Source of the DNA: Teratosphaeria epicoccoides
Taxonomy: Eukaryota; Ascomycota; Dothideomycetes; Mycosphaerellales; Teratosphaeriaceae
Assembly: GCA_021401465.1 (NCBI GenBank)
Contig: JADDMT010000027.1
Coordinates: 62,001-126,000, forward strand
Direction: 5' to 3'
Length of the DNA: 64,000 bases
Part shown: one piece after another, positions 20,572-32,900 of the stretch
Numbering within the stretch: the first letter of the stretch is position 1
How the letters are laid out: the number at the start of each line of letters is the position of its first letter
Position numbers and translations under genes: made by a program
Notes under the pieces: generated by a model
The model's input: only the letters and a program-made list of their open reading frames with translations
Database searches by the model: none
Told to the model about the DNA's origin: nothing

Positions 20572-22483
20572 ATGACGAATTGGACCTACTGCAACACAAC
20601 GCTCGAAGATGAGTACATCAACGAAGATCCCATCTTCCGCAATGTTGACTTCCACCATCTTGGCCTCTTCCTCGCTGCAATCTTCGGCGCCATCTCCGTC
20701 ATTATCGCCCTTGTCCTCGTATGTGGCCACGCGACCCACTACCTACGACCCTGGGAGCAGAAACACATCATCCGCATCCTGCTTATGATACCCATCTATT
20801 CGGCAGTCTCCTTCCTCTCCTTCGTCTTCTACCGCAAAGCCGTCTACTGGGACGTCATTGGCAACTGCTACGAGGCGTTCGCGATTGCGAGTTTCTTCAC
20901 GCTGCTGTGCCACTATATTGCACCAAATCTACATGAGCAGAAGGAGTATTTCAGGGGCATTCAGGTGAAGAATTGGTTCCTGGGTGTGTTCTGGTTGCAG
21001 AAGTGTACAGGAGGGCAGAATCGAGGGCCGTTCAGGAAGCCTAGAAGCGGGTTGACGTGGTTCAACGTATGTTCCTGCGCCGCACTGATCAGAAAAAAAG
21101 AAACGACAGTGTGCTGATGACTGCGCTAGATAATATGGATCGGTGTCTTCCAGTACTGCTTCATCCGCGTCGCCTTTACGATCGTCGCAGTTGTCACCGG
21201 TAAGTACAAATATTTCTTGCTATGCCCCTCATCCTAATATCGCATACTGATCGAGGCTTTCTCCAGAATACTTCGGAAATTACTGCGAAGCATCCCTCAG
21301 CCCGGCGTTCGCGCACATATGGGTCACGGCGTTCGAGGCGGCAAGCGTGACGATTGCCATGTTCTGCCTCATTCAGTTCTACATCCAGCTGAAGGATGAC
21401 TTGGCGGAGCACAGGCCATTCCTCAAGGTGTTGTGTATAAAGCTGGTCATCTTCTTTTCCTTCTGGCAGACGGTAAGCACCATTTGAGCTGTGTGAGAGG
21501 ACCACCAGCTTGCTGACAGTGTTGTGCAGATCGTCATATCCCTTCTCAGCTCCAGCGACGGTCCACTCCAGCCCACAAAGACGCTCAGCTATCAGGACAT
21601 CAAGGTAGGGATACCTGCCGTCCTGCTCTGCATAGAAATGGCCATCTTCGCAGTGATGCACATCTTCGCATTCCCATGGAAACCGTACAACACCAAGAAT
21701 ATCTCTCCACTGGACATACAAGGCGCAGGTTACTCAGGCGGTGCGATACCGAAGTACAAGGGCGGTCCGCTGGGTCTCAAAGCGATGGCCGACGTCTTGA
21801 ATCCATGGGATCTGGTCAAAGCAAGTGCGCGAGGGTTCAGATGGATGTTCGTCGGCTACAAGCAGAGGACGCTCGATCCGTCATACCAGACTCCAGCCGG
21901 CAAGCTGAGTGAACAAGGTACAGGGTACATGGGTCCCGCTTTCGCAGGCTCAGACGAAGCAGCTACAGAGTTACGAGCAAGCGATAATATGCGCGGCAGG
22001 ACGAAGACCCTGGAGGCTGCAGACGAAGACGACAGGGCGGGACTGCTGCACAATTCATCTCACCCGGCACGCATGCAGGGCTCGAGTCCGTACCGGACTT
22101 ACACGCAAGATTCGCAAGACGGCAGTGACAGCGTAGATCTAGGAACTCAAGGTTCGAACGCAATGGGAATGCATCGATTAGAGCAGAGCACGAGCCCGCC
22201 GGCTCTCCCGGCATACCAACAACAGCCGTACCAAGGATGGCACTACCCTCAACTCCAACATCCATCAACAATGCAGGATGCGAAAGCCTCGGACTATGGT
22301 CCCGCGCACACGCATCTGTCCGACGATGAGGAGGAGCCGCAGGTAGACCACCCGGGATTCCAGGAGGCGAGTACGCATCCAGCGTTACGAACGGAACAAG
22401 ATCCGAGGGTGCAGCAGTGGGATCACTGGGCAGGTGCGCAAAGGCCTGGTGATGGCGGCGGTGGAGGATATAATGCGAGGTAG
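20572..22483 (+). CDS. DUF300 / organic solute transporter alpha (TMEM184-like) membrane protein
   Basis: Predicted four exons, 574 aa: 20572-21066, 21130-21199, 21267-21472, 21530-22483; all junctions keep frame and have GT-AG ends. Seven hydrophobic helices occupy the first 310 or so residues. Family motifs include HLRP-like THYLRPWEQKHIIRILLMIP, YSAVSFLSFVFYR, YEAFAIASFFTLLCHY, QYCFIRVAFTIVAVVT and FFSFWQT. The tail after LDPSYQTP is Ser/Asp/Pro-rich and disordered. Relatives are fungal and animal TMEM184/OST-alpha proteins, in plants LAZ1, associated with vacuolar or plasma membranes; substrate is unknown. Good family assignment, no function assigned. Confidence 0.88.
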
Positions 22484-23018
22484 AGTGTCGCATCTACAGC
22501 TACTGTGGGTAATGATGGGCTGAATGGCATGGTAATGACTTTTGTGTTCGATCTCTTATGCGATTAGGGGATCAGTTCGGTCTGACGCTTGGGCTTGGAG
22601 GAAGGAGAATCAAAACAGTACTACTATGCGTTGACGGGGGAATTCTGAAACAGGCGGTCTCCGCCGCATTGATGTCATTGCCTCTGGACGGGGCAGGGAT
22701 AGCTTGGCCCGGTGGCTTTTTGCGCGCTGGCGTTGCTGTAGCAATGCTTACTATCATGGCCTCGGGCACAGACGGTGTTTGGAGAGCTTCATTTCAGTGT
22801 GTCGACGGCAACTGCGACCCGCTTGCGTCCTGCGCGAGCCAGCATGTGATCTGACGCTAGTGACGGGACGAGCCAGCAAACGCAGGCGCTCCACTGGCAG
22901 CAAGGGGGTCTCGGCAAGCTTTGCCGCTCGCACAACATTCTACGGAAAATACTGTGTCAGTCACAGTGACAGACTGCGAAACACCTCCAGGCATCGCTCT
23001 CCAAGGGCACTACCAGCG
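22484..23018. other. Intergenic
   Basis: About 535 bp; no gene or motif recognised. Confidence 0.5.
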
Positions 23019-23657
23019 ATGGCGCATGATCAAGAAATCGTAAGTCCTGCTAGTGCGACAGACTCGACCATGGCATCCTAACACAGCAGCCAGCGTTGCT
23101 ACATGCTCGAGCTGCCTGGTGAGCTGCGCAACAGGATCTGGGAATACGTGGTCGCTGGGACGAGCGTCCTCACACGAGACAGCGGCAAGTTCGACTTCCC
23201 GGCCGTCATCTATGTCAACCAGCAAGTGCGCCGCGAGACTCTCAGCATCTATCTCTGCGAACACGTGTGGAACTTCTACATCCAGGACTTCGACGGCGCA
23301 TTCATGGAGAGGGCCATCGCGTCGCTAGCATGCTTCCTCAACAACATCATCAGTAACAGCACGATCTCAAGTAAGTTACTCGAGCCATCCCCCCTCAGGC
23401 TCCCGATCGGTGCTCGAATTTTCTGCTTTTGCCACGGTGGCGCTAGCTGGTCCAACTTGGAAGCCTGGCTCAAGGAGTACCATCGCCTCAAACACCGCAA
23501 GCCCGCCCGTTCGCCGCCGGTACACATGACTGGACGAGTCTTCAATGCAGCTTTTACGATTACCACAAAGATGTTGGATTTGGCATGGGCGGATGTGGCA
23601 GCGGCACTCGAAGCGTTGCACAGTGTGGCCGCGGCTGCCGACCCAGCGTGGGCATAG
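23019..23657 (+). CDS. Short fungal protein with an N-terminal LPGELRNRIW (F-box-like/2EXR-type) motif
   Basis: Predicted two exons, 194 aa: 23019-23039 (MAHDQEI) and 23094-23657, intron 54 nt with donor GTAAGT and acceptor CAGCCAG. The motif LELPGELRNRIWEYV, followed by VNQQVRRETLSIYL, is the hallmark of a large, lineage-expanded fungal family usually annotated as 2EXR or F-box-like domain proteins. The rest (e.g. WSNLEAWLKEYHRL) has no recognised feature. Function is unknown in the family. If the first exon is wrong, the ATG at 23103 still gives the whole motif. Confidence 0.7.
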
Positions 23658-23970
23658 TCTTGGCAATGTTCGCACCGCATCGAACACATCAAAAGCGAAG
23701 CAGTGTTGGAATCAGGTGAATTCACACGGAAGACTTGGCGCTGTAAGTACACTCCTCAGTTGCAAGCAACATGTGTTCCCCGGCATGAGCGGCGGCGGAC
23801 GGTGTTTCGGCGAGCTTTGTGGGTCGACTGAGATGGATGTAGATCGGCATGGGAGATCTGTCTGATCGAGCACGACGAATGCTCGTCAAGCAAAGGCAAA
23901 GCTCCAACGCCTAGTGCTGTCGTAGGTGAATGTACACTGGGAGCATCAGCCGTGAATGGAGCCTGCTGGC
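23658..23970. other. Intergenic between convergent genes
   Basis: About 310 bp between the 3' ends of the LPGELRNRIW gene and PurU; nothing recognised. Confidence 0.5.
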
Positions 23971-25011
23971 TCAGTTGAAGACCACGGTCCTATGTCCATT
24001 CAAGAACACCCTCTTCTCGCTCCACCACTTGACCGCCGCGGCCAATACCTGCGTCTCTACGTCGCTTCCCTCATCCACGAGTTCCTTTGGACTCATCGAA
24101 TGATCCACCCGCGCCACTCTTTGCTCGATTATCGGGCCCTCGTCCAGACCCGCCGTCACGAAATGCGCGGTCGCGCCAATGATCTTGACCCCGCGATCAT
24201 ACGCTTGATGATATGGTTTTGCACCCTTGAACGAGGGCAGGAAAGAATGATGGATGTTGATGATCTTGCCGGACATGACCTCACAAAGCTTTGGTGAAAG
24301 GACCTGCATGTACCGCGCCAGTACGATGAGGTCGATCTTGTTGTGCTCGATGAGTCGCAGGATCTGACTCTCCTGCTCCGCTTTGGTGTCCTTGGTCACG
24401 GGTAAGTGGTGGAATGGGATGTCGTAGCTCTTGGCGAGAGACGCGAAGTCCGGGTGATTGGAAATGATCAGTGGCACATCTACATTCAGTTGGCCCGTTT
24501 GTTGCCGGAACAACAGGTCGTTGAGAGTATGACCGATCTTCGAAACCATGATTGCCACCCTCGGTTTCTGGTTCTTGGACACAATCTCATAGTCCATCCT
24601 CCACTCCTTGGCCAAACCATCAAATGGTGCCGCCAGATAGTCGGTCTCGTCTGCATGGCCGAAGTGCACTCGCATGAAGAATCGCTGTGAATGTGGGTCG
24701 GAAAATTGTTGAAGGTCCAGAACGTTGAGGTTCTGCTTGGCCAGGATGCCAGTAACGGCGTGGACGATGCCCGGCTTGTCAGGACAGGACAGGGTGAGTA
24801 TGTGGTCTCTGGTCGTCCTTTCTGCTGCTGAGATCGATGCCCCGTTGCTCGCAGATCGTGCAATCTGAGCGGGAGCCTTGACGTGGAGCACATTGCGGGA
24901 CCGCGTAGCATGCGGAGAGAAGAAGGGAGACCGGAACGATGCTGCGCTGGGAGACACGCGGAACGAGGGTAAACGGGGAGAAAGACGGAGTGCACGAGAC
25001 ATTGATGCCAT
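23971..25011 (-). CDS. Formyltetrahydrofolate deformylase (PurU type)
   Basis: Single-exon 346 aa protein. The first 60 residues (Arg/Ser/Ala-rich, no acidic residue until about 45) look like a mitochondrial presequence. An ACT domain follows (ILTLSCPDKPGIVHAVTGIL...LDLQQFSDPHSQRFFMRV), then the formyltransferase fold with catalytic Asn-His-Asp in IINIHHSFLPSFKGAKPY and TAGLDEGPIIEQ. It hydrolyses 10-formyl-THF to formate plus THF. The architecture and length after the presequence match bacterial PurU (about 280 aa), a family found in bacteria and many fungi. Codon use is like that of the neighbours, so any transfer would be old. Strong assignment. Confidence 0.93.
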   Translation of the reverse strand: MASMSRALRLSPRLPSFRVSPSAASFRSPFFSPHATRSRNVLHVKAPAQIARSASNGASISAAERTTRDHILTLSCPDKPGIVHAVTGILAKQNLNVLDLQQFSDPHSQRFFMRVHFGHADETDYLAAPFDGLAKEWRMDYEIVSKNQKPRVAIMVSKIGHTLNDLLFRQQTGQLNVDVPLIISNHPDFASLAKSYDIPFHHLPVTKDTKAEQESQILRLIEHNKIDLIVLARYMQVLSPKLCEVMSGKIINIHHSFLPSFKGAKPYHQAYDRGVKIIGATAHFVTAGLDEGPIIEQRVARVDHSMSPKELVDEGSDVETQVLAAAVKWWSEKRVFLNGHRTVVFN

Positions 25012-26015
25012 TGACTGATCAATCGCTGGTGCGATGCCCCCGATGACTTACCTTGACCGACATGAAATAATTCCTGGAGTCATCACTGAGCCAGACTGCT
25101 GGTCTTGGCGTTATAAACATTTTTGTGTGGGTGTGGGGCCCGCACCGTGTTCGGCAGTCCGAGCCTGTTCACTCGTGACTCCTCCCGTCCTGTTGTTCTC
25201 CATCGACGGGAGCTTGGCAGGATGAAGCATGCAGGCGCTTGGAGAATCAACATTGAAAACAGCATCATCCATCATCCATTCCTTGCATCATCTAGTGATT
25301 CTGCTACCCAGCAAGATGACATGCCTCTCGCTGTCAACTGCTGCAGGGCCAACAAAGAGCACCGGTCTGAACCTTACTTACTTTCAACCCCCCCCCCGCC
25401 CCCAATTATCGAAAGCGACTATATCGCTGGTCCCGACAGCAAAACGTGTTCGGCAGCAAAGCATACCTAGTTGACCTAGTTGATCGGTGGTGTAATCGAG
25501 CGCTGCTTCTGAAAGTCCGTGCAGGAGCGTCACTTGGCGCAGAACTCAAAGATGCCATCGCCCAATCTGGGGCAGCACGCACATGGCCAGAAAATGGTCC
25601 TGCAGAGATGCGCACCTTCCCAAGCGAGCTGACATTCGGCCCCGGTGGCCCTCATGGGCGATCCCAGCGTGGAAGACAGGCATTGAATCGTGGCCAATTG
25701 GGCATATCGGACAGTCAGCCTCACTACTGCGGAGTTGCCTCATGCACATGAATGGAAATTCGAGTACACCACCTGTCTGACGGCTGATTTCGCTGATCGA
25801 TTCCATCTCGGACTTGGCGCCTATCGACGGACGGCAGCATTGGAGCTGTTACATTAGCGCAAGCAGCCCGAGGATGCTGCGATCGAACAGTGCTGCCAAT
25901 CATGTCTTCTACGCTCGGCAGCTTGGGCGCGTGACGGAAGACGAGAATGGATAAATCATCGAGGCTCAGCCGTTGCGTGTCGCCTGCTGAATCCTGCTAG
26001 CATCTTTTCGCAGCC
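25012..26015. other. Intergenic upstream of PurU (minus) and P450 (plus)
   Basis: About 1 kb divergent region. It has a C-rich tract at about 25389-25405. An 86-codon minus-strand frame (25806-25546) has no recognisable feature and is not called. Confidence 0.5.
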
Positions 26016-27678
26016 ATGGCAGTCACCTCGCAATGGGGGCGGCTTCAAGACGTGGGCTACCCTACAATTTTAGCAGGCATTCTTGCACTTCTCGCGTTCT
26101 ATGAACTGAGCGTCTTCGTCTACCGTCTCACGTTGCATCCGTTGGCGAAGTTTCCAGGACCACGTCTCGCCGCAATTACTGGGTTGTACGAGTTCTATCA
26201 CGATGCCATTCGTCCTGGGCAGTACACTTGGATTATCAGACAATTACACGATAAGTACGGACCCATCGTTCGGATCAGTCCCTTGTCTGTGCATATCGAC
26301 GACCCAGACTATGTCGACGATCTCTACACGGGAGCTGGGAACAAGCGGTACAAATCCGACATGGTCGGAAAAATGTTTACGGTGCCGACCACATTCTTTG
26401 CTGCTGAGAGCCCAGAGATGCACAGGGTCAAAAGATCGCCATTGAACAGCTTCTTCTCCAAGCGTTCCGTCATCGCCCTCTCACCTCTCATCACAAATCA
26501 TGTTGAGAGCCTCTGCTCCCGCATCGACAAATTCCGCGGCACTGGAAATGTTCTATCGCTGAAATTTGGGTATGCGGCTCTAGCAATGGACGTTGTGACG
26601 GAATACTGCTTTGGGAAGGCATATGGATCTCTCGCCGAAGATGACTTTGGTAAGAAGTGGACAGAGGCTGCCGACGGTAGGAGTGAAATCGTATACATGA
26701 ACCTCTACTTCCCATGGATCGGTCGCTTGCTGCACTCATTACCATCCTGGGCTGTGAAGAAGATGGACGACAACATTCAGCAAGCTATAAATCTTCAAAT
26801 CGTAAGTGTCAAACAGAGTCCGTGCTCCCCAAACGAATTCCCACTAACGCTGTCTTGCTAGTATCTCAGCCAGCAGATCAAAGCGATTATGGAAAACCCG
26901 CAAGATAAGAAATTAATCACTGGCGACCGCTCCACTATCTTCCATGAGCTGCTCACCGGCAACGAGCTACCGGCTGCCGATCGGAACTTCTCTCATTTCC
27001 AGGCAGAGGCTTATGTTGTCGTGGGTGCCGGGCAGCTAACGACTGCGTTCCATCTGCAATGCACCTCCTACCACATTCTGGCTAACCCGCAGATCTCGGC
27101 GAAGCTCAAAGCGGAACTTACAGAAGCGATGCCAGATCCTTCCGTCCTTCCTCCACTCAACAAACTAGAGGAGCTAGAATACCTCAGTGCTGTCATCTCC
27201 GAGGGCCACCGGTTTTCCCACGGCGTCATGCATCGGAATGCTCGCATTTCGCCCTATGAACCGATCTACTACAAAGACTGGGAGATACCACCTGGAACGG
27301 CGGTCAGCATGACAAACCTTATCATTCATGAGAATGAGGACATCTATCCAGACCACAAGAAGTTCGATCCCGATCGCTGGCTTGGGCCAGAAGGCAAGAG
27401 AAGGAGAAAGTATCTCGTGCCTTTCGCTAAAGGTCCACGAGCCTGTCTGGGTCAGAACGTGGCTCAGGTATGCCAGCTTCACTAATGATTGTCGGTGGTA
27501 GGTAGCATTTGCTGACTTTCTCTCCTAGGCGGAGCTCTATCTCACGGTTGCCGCGGTCTTTCGTCGGTTCAATTTTGAACTTTTTGACACGGTCAGAGAG
27601 GACTTTGACGTCGTGCGCGACTACTATGCACCGATGCCAAGGCCTGGGAGTCAGGGACTGCGCGTACTGGTCCAGTGA
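26016..27678 (+). CDS. Cytochrome P450 monooxygenase
   Basis: Predicted three exons, 513 aa: 26016-26801, 26862-27467, 27529-27678, introns 60 and 61 nt. N-terminal membrane anchor (about residues 18-36), then HPLAKFPGPRLAA. The K-helix ExxR is EGHR, the PERF-like block is KFDPDRWLG, and the heme loop FAKGPRACLGQN supplies the Cys ligand. The I-helix oxygen-activation motif, normally AGxE/DTT, reads AGQLTT and lacks the acidic residue. The fold resembles fungal ER P450s of secondary metabolism (the HPLAKFPGP group includes trichodiene oxygenase-like enzymes). No biosynthetic partner gene is nearby, so the substrate cannot be proposed. Confidence 0.92.
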
Positions 27679-28543
27679 GCCGGGTTTGCGGACCAAAGAC
27701 TGATGACTCGATGACGGTTCACGGAAATGTACATCACAGGGTAGCTTCGTCAGATTCCTTGCGTCATCGCCTTTCGTCAGCATCCTGCGGTCTGATCCTG
27801 ACATCCGTCTTGAAATTCTCAGGGCTGAGGCTAATCGCAAGAATCATGATAGCAATCACGCCATGTTGGTGTATGCAAGAGAATTTATGAAACTTGCTGC
27901 ATTGCACAAGTTCATGGATGAGCGCCATGAGAGCAAGTGAGCGTCACATGAGCCCGGGACCGTCCGATGACGCGATCAAACACAGTCACCTTCATTGTCA
28001 TTGCATCGTATCCTACATACTCCACACAACATCCATGCCCACGCCTGCGGTCGCCACAACGTCGCTACGAAGCTCAATGCCACCAGTGGTACACGAGAGC
28101 CTGCCGAATTAGGCTGCATACTCGAAATCGCAAATATATCTGAATATTGTCATCCACAAAAGTCGGAACGATTGAGAACCATTTCCCGTGATTAAGAGGC
28201 GTCACAACTTGATGCCCAACTGCGCTCATGAGGCCGTCCTGGTACCGAAAGCCGGGAGAAAAATGCCGCTCCTTCACACGATGAGATGCCGAATGTCTTT
28301 CGCCAGCAATGGGGGAAGCAACAACGATGATGTTGTGGGCTTCTGTCGTTTCGGTTTTCTGATATGGGTAAGTGGTGAGGATATCCGGGTCTCATATTTG
28401 CGCGAAGCCGTCAGTGCACATGTTGTGTAACTTTGGGCCGAGAGATTAACTTGCTTGGGCACGCACGCATGATTGCTTGCCTCAGATAGATAGCAGGCGC
28501 GCTCAATACTTGCTTGCACGCACTGCAAGATGCAATTGAAAGC
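27679..28543. other. Intergenic between convergent P450 and velvet genes
   Basis: About 865 bp; no gene or motif recognised. Confidence 0.5.
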
Positions 28544-29956
28544 CTAGGAATCCCTTCTTCTCCTCTTGGCCTTCTTCTTTGGATGTTGCGTCTTCGGGCT
28601 CACACCTTCAGTCGAACCTGAATCACGGGTTGCTTCACTGCATCTGCGATCATCTCCCGAACCATCGCTTTCGCTATCTTCGTCCGAGCTGCTGTTATCC
28701 TTAGTGGACTTGATGCCCTTGGTCTTCCTTGCCTCGGATCCCTTCTTCACGCCAACATTGAGACCCTGCCTCCTCAACGATTTCAGCAGAGCGCTCGACG
28801 CGCGCATACCTGGAAAGTCCTTCGCGGTGAAGACGGAGAACACGTCTGAGGTGATGTTGGCCACGCACAGAGCCGGATATCCAGGTGTCATGTTTTGGGG
28901 TTCCACACGCATGAGCTTGAAATGCAGACGGAACTTTCCTGGCGACCGGCAACTGAGGTCTGGGAAGACGAAGAAGGTACCAGCGACGCCGTGTTCGTCC
29001 TTTGCTCCATACTCTGAAGCCACCAAGGTGCCCATGAGCCTTCGTGTGGCAGCCTGGTGGGGCTGCGTTGGTGGCACCTGCGTTTCATCTTCGCCACTTT
29101 CGCCAAGCAAAGTGCAGGCTACAGCCAGAATGCCGTCCCAGTCTTTCTCTGGTCTGCCGTCTCGATTGGTAATCTTGAGCTCTAGAATGGGAGGGGGATC
29201 AATGACCCTGCGATCTCGCTCACCAAAGCCACAAGCGCGGGCGGCGGCGGGCTGCTGACGAATGCTGAGATAATAAATGAATGGTGGCAATTTGACTACC
29301 TGAGGCGCTGGGCTTGGAGGTTCTCTTGGGGCCACCGAAGTGCGCGGAGAAGGCTCTTCGGATCCATAGTAGCTCCGCGACGCGGTACTGGCAGTAGCAG
29401 CAGGGCTCTGCTGTGCGCTCGGTACTGGCTGTGGAGGTTTGAAGTTGATCGGCGGCGGCCGGTCGAACTGATGTTGACCAGCCTGGATTTGCCTTTGTGC
29501 AATGGCCTGAGGTTGAGCAGAGTATACCCGCGGGTCGTGTGGTAGACCGCCGTAATGGACTGGCGGCGAGGCGTAGACTTGATGTTGTGGCAAAGGCTGT
29601 CGGATCGGTGGTGCAGGAGGTGGCGGAGCAGACACCGTGTAGTTCATTGGCTGGGCCTGTGCCGTGATCGGTGCAGGAGATGACACAAGCTGGCTGATGC
29701 CAAGCGGTTTCTGAACACTTGCAGAGGTGGAATGAAGAGGAGGGAGATGAATCGGAGGTAGGGTTCGTGTCTCATGCTGCTTATCCCGTACGTTCTGAAT
29801 GGGGGGCAGCGATGGACCGGCACCTGGACGATTTTCCGGACGTCCAAGGAATTTCGAAGTCGGGAACACATGTTGCGGCGCAACTCGTGACATTCTGTCC
29901 TGCACGCTGTCGAGAAAAGCCGGTTGAATTGGCGACGGCCGCCGATGACCTGACAT
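28544..29956 (-). CDS. velC: Velvet-domain transcriptional regulator, VelC-like
   Basis: Single-exon 470 aa protein. Residues 1-220 are Pro/Gln-rich and disordered. The velvet domain spans about 225-405: YYLSIRQQPAAARACGFGER, DRRVIDPPPILELKI, GTFFVFPDLSCRSPGKFRL, FSVFTAKDFPGMRASSALLK and the terminal LRRQGLNVGVKKG. The C-terminus is a Lys/Ser/Asp tail with a basic KKKAKRRRR cluster, a likely nuclear signal. A long N-terminal extension with a C-terminal contiguous velvet domain fits VelC better than VosA (domain at the N-terminus) or VelB (interrupted domain). Velvet proteins bind DNA through an NF-kappaB-like fold and control sporulation and secondary metabolism. Family certain, subfamily likely. 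Confidence 0.85.
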   Translation of the reverse strand: MSGHRRPSPIQPAFLDSVQDRMSRVAPQHVFPTSKFLGRPENRPGAGPSLPPIQNVRDKQHETRTLPPIHLPPLHSTSASVQKPLGISQLVSSPAPITAQAQPMNYTVSAPPPPAPPIRQPLPQHQVYASPPVHYGGLPHDPRVYSAQPQAIAQRQIQAGQHQFDRPPPINFKPPQPVPSAQQSPAATASTASRSYYGSEEPSPRTSVAPREPPSPAPQVVKLPPFIYYLSIRQQPAAARACGFGERDRRVIDPPPILELKITNRDGRPEKDWDGILAVACTLLGESGEDETQVPPTQPHQAATRRLMGTLVASEYGAKDEHGVAGTFFVFPDLSCRSPGKFRLHFKLMRVEPQNMTPGYPALCVANITSDVFSVFTAKDFPGMRASSALLKSLRRQGLNVGVKKGSEARKTKGIKSTKDNSSSDEDSESDGSGDDRRCSEATRDSGSTEGVSPKTQHPKKKAKRRRRDS

Positions 29957-32900
29957 GGGTGTTATGTTGACTTTGTATTCTGCCTCATCGGAATCCTGTC
30001 AGTGAGCGGACGTGGCCAGGGAGGGCAGTGAGTTCGTGATGGCGCCAAAGATAGCTGACCAGAGTGATATGTGTTGCCAACTCGCTGCACCGAGCCGCGA
30101 GGATGCTGAAGGGAGCGCCAAAAAAGTGCCACACTGTGTCTTGGCTTTGCACTTTTATGCAGTTATCGACTGATGGCGCAGTGTGGTTTCTTGGATCCAG
30201 AATGCCGTATTCCAGGGCGACGCACCGTTGCCTTGACCCGTGCAGAGTGGAACGAAGGAGATGCTGCCGTGTGATTCTGCAAATCCCAGCTGCTGATGCC
30301 TGTAGCACGCAAGCGAATATGGAAGAACCGCTGCCAGACCATCCAAACGGGAAGAACGCGCGTGTTGCACTGTGCCAGCTAGTACAAATTCGAGCAGGTC
30401 GCGGAAGAGTAGTCGGTGTGGAAAGCTCAGGAGACACGTAGGAGATCGTGCTATACAATGCCACTTCAGGGTAGACCCGGCGGTCCTAATGACTGCTCAC
30501 GTTACGCTACATGCAGAGAAGCTGCACTCTGCTGCGCAAGAAATTGGAAATGGATTAGAGGCCTGTAGTCTGGTGGCCCTAGCGATGTGGTCCTGCGTTG
30601 GTCTTTGGTAGCGAATCGTAGGCTTGACCAGGGGAGCGATGCAGAGGTGTGCGGGCCAAAAAATGTTGGACCAGGTAGCGTGGGCGAACAGCTCGGGCTT
30701 TCCCATCCGCCTGGGATCTGCCGTCCGTCGGCGAACCCATGTCCAGCATAACAAATGATGTTGAAGTAGTCCGCAAATATATCTGGACAAGTGCGTTACT
30801 GTACGGGGCCACTGAAGCCCGGCGCATGGGTGAAGTCTATGGTGTTGCAGGCAGAGCATTGCTTCACACTTGATACGACGAGGTGGGCGAATGACCGCAT
30901 CTCACCGCTCCTCTGGACGACAAGTCCTCAGCATAACCGGGTTCTTGGAGGCGATGCGCGGAAAACTCTCCAATCGAGGACTTCATTCCCGCCCGCTCGG
31001 CGTTGCATTACCAAATCGTACACCACCCTGGGAGCCGCCGTGCAACCAATATATGATCAAGAGTGGGAGACGCGTGCTCTGCCGTGTCAACCGAGATACA
31101 GAAAGCAAACGACGCATACGTGCAGTGTCTTTCCGAACCTTGTATGTACCTTCAATAAGATGCCAAGGTTTAAAGAACCGGCAGTTCACATGGCTTGGCG
31201 GCCCTTCGCGAGCCCGTTGTCTGGCGCCATACCTCTTCAGTACTCTCCTGCAACAGTCAACTTCATTAGCCGGGACGCAAGGGTTGGTCGACGAAACATC
31301 GATGAGCACACCTGAACCCTTTCAGATTCACCCACAGCCCGTGTATCAAGCTCCGTGATCATGCTGTAATCAGAAAGCTGCCGGCTATCGGTGGCTTTGT
31401 GACCTCGCTGCACTACAAAGGTACACCCTCCTGGGGATCCCATGCCCAATAACTAGATCTCTGGGACTCTGTATGCAGTGCTACATAGTCGGCAACTTTC
31501 GCCTCAGCAATTGAACCAAGTATGTGGGCGGCGACTCGCAAGTAGCTAAAAATGGTATAGCGGTGTCGTCTTCGTGATACCTGGGTTGATGAAAACACTG
31601 GAGTGACTGCCTTTTTGGTGCACCAGGTGCCGCGAACGCACTCGTCTGTGGTCAAACTTCGGCTGGCATCTGAAACAATCCCATGACACCACTGCCTAGA
31701 AACCGCCTTTTCGAACCCTGGCAGCTTTGGGCGACAGAGAGCGCCCCAGACGTTATTTCCGCGTGGAGTATTTGCCGAACTGGGTTCCTCGACGCTGTCA
31801 GAAATGCAGTGGTGCCTGGCTGTACCGCGTGCTAGAACGCGTGTCTAAAGCGACTTGCGGCTGAGGCTGACATCGAGAAGCTTCACCATGGAGGCTATCG
31901 AGGACCTGGGCTCCAGCACGCCAGCTCTGAGCGTTGTATGGGCATCGAAGACTTCAGCGGCAGATCCAAGTACAACTTGGAGATTGCCCGCGATAGGGCG
32001 ATGTTGCTGGAAGCATCCGTCTAAGGGTCGACCATCGACCAGACTAACATAAATCTTGGCTTCCCGGCCACGTGGGACCGAAGCGCGCACCGGATCAACG
32101 GTCAGCCACATCGTCTGACAGCTGCACAGACCAAGATCACTTGGGAGACATGTGTCTAGCCAAGAGCGTTTGACATTGCGTGCTGTACATCTGCTGCAAA
32201 AGCTGAGATCGAGATGCTTGAACACTCTATCCGATAGCGTATGCTCAACCTGAGCGCCGGCGAGTCTCCGACCCGCGTTCCAGCTTTGTGCTGGAACAGA
32301 CCCGCGCCAACCGCGGCGTAGATGTAGACTGTGCGCTTGTGGTTCACGAACAACATCGGACAGGATGATGTCCGGACATAAGGCTCCGGGCGTGGACTTG
32401 GTACAAGTTAAGTCAGCCCGAGCACTCCTCCAAGGACAAGGTCCTCAGGTTTGTCTTCCGCATGCCCAGCGATGCCTAGCCGCCGATCGATGTCACAATC
32501 CACATTCACGATGGCCACGGTGTGCCTGCTGCCCTGCCAGAAAGGCAAGCTCGAATTTCGGCTGTATGCATCTGGCACACAAAAGCAATGTCGAGGTCTA
32601 ACACTCTCTTTTCGAAGCTCCACAGACCTAATCTCGAGTGATGGACGAGCACTATTTCAACCCTTTGCTGCAGTTGGGATCACAACTGCGCGACGCCTCT
32701 GCAGTGACCCCTGACTCTGGACATCGATATTTCCCGGTGCCAACCTGGGGATGCTGGCAATTGCACCTTTTAACCGGCCGGCTCACCAGCTGAGTCCTGA
32801 CTAGGAATCGATGCCAAACTTGTTCAATTTGGCATGAGCGTATCCCAAGACAGCGCATTCGCTTGTGAACCGAAGCGGCATGGCAGCTATCTGTACCTGG

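Noticed and set aside
25546..25806. 86-codon minus-strand frame with CPICPIGH
   Set aside because: No partner cysteines or histidines in finger spacing, and equally open on the other strand; taken as chance.
25012..29956. Secondary-metabolite cluster around the P450 and velvet genes
   Set aside because: No synthase, transporter or cluster regulator is nearby; velvet proteins are global regulators and PurU is primary metabolism.
31700..31725. GGTTCGAAAAGG on the minus strand, resembling a tRNA B box
   Set aside because: No matching A box, anticodon arm or acceptor stem could be built around it.
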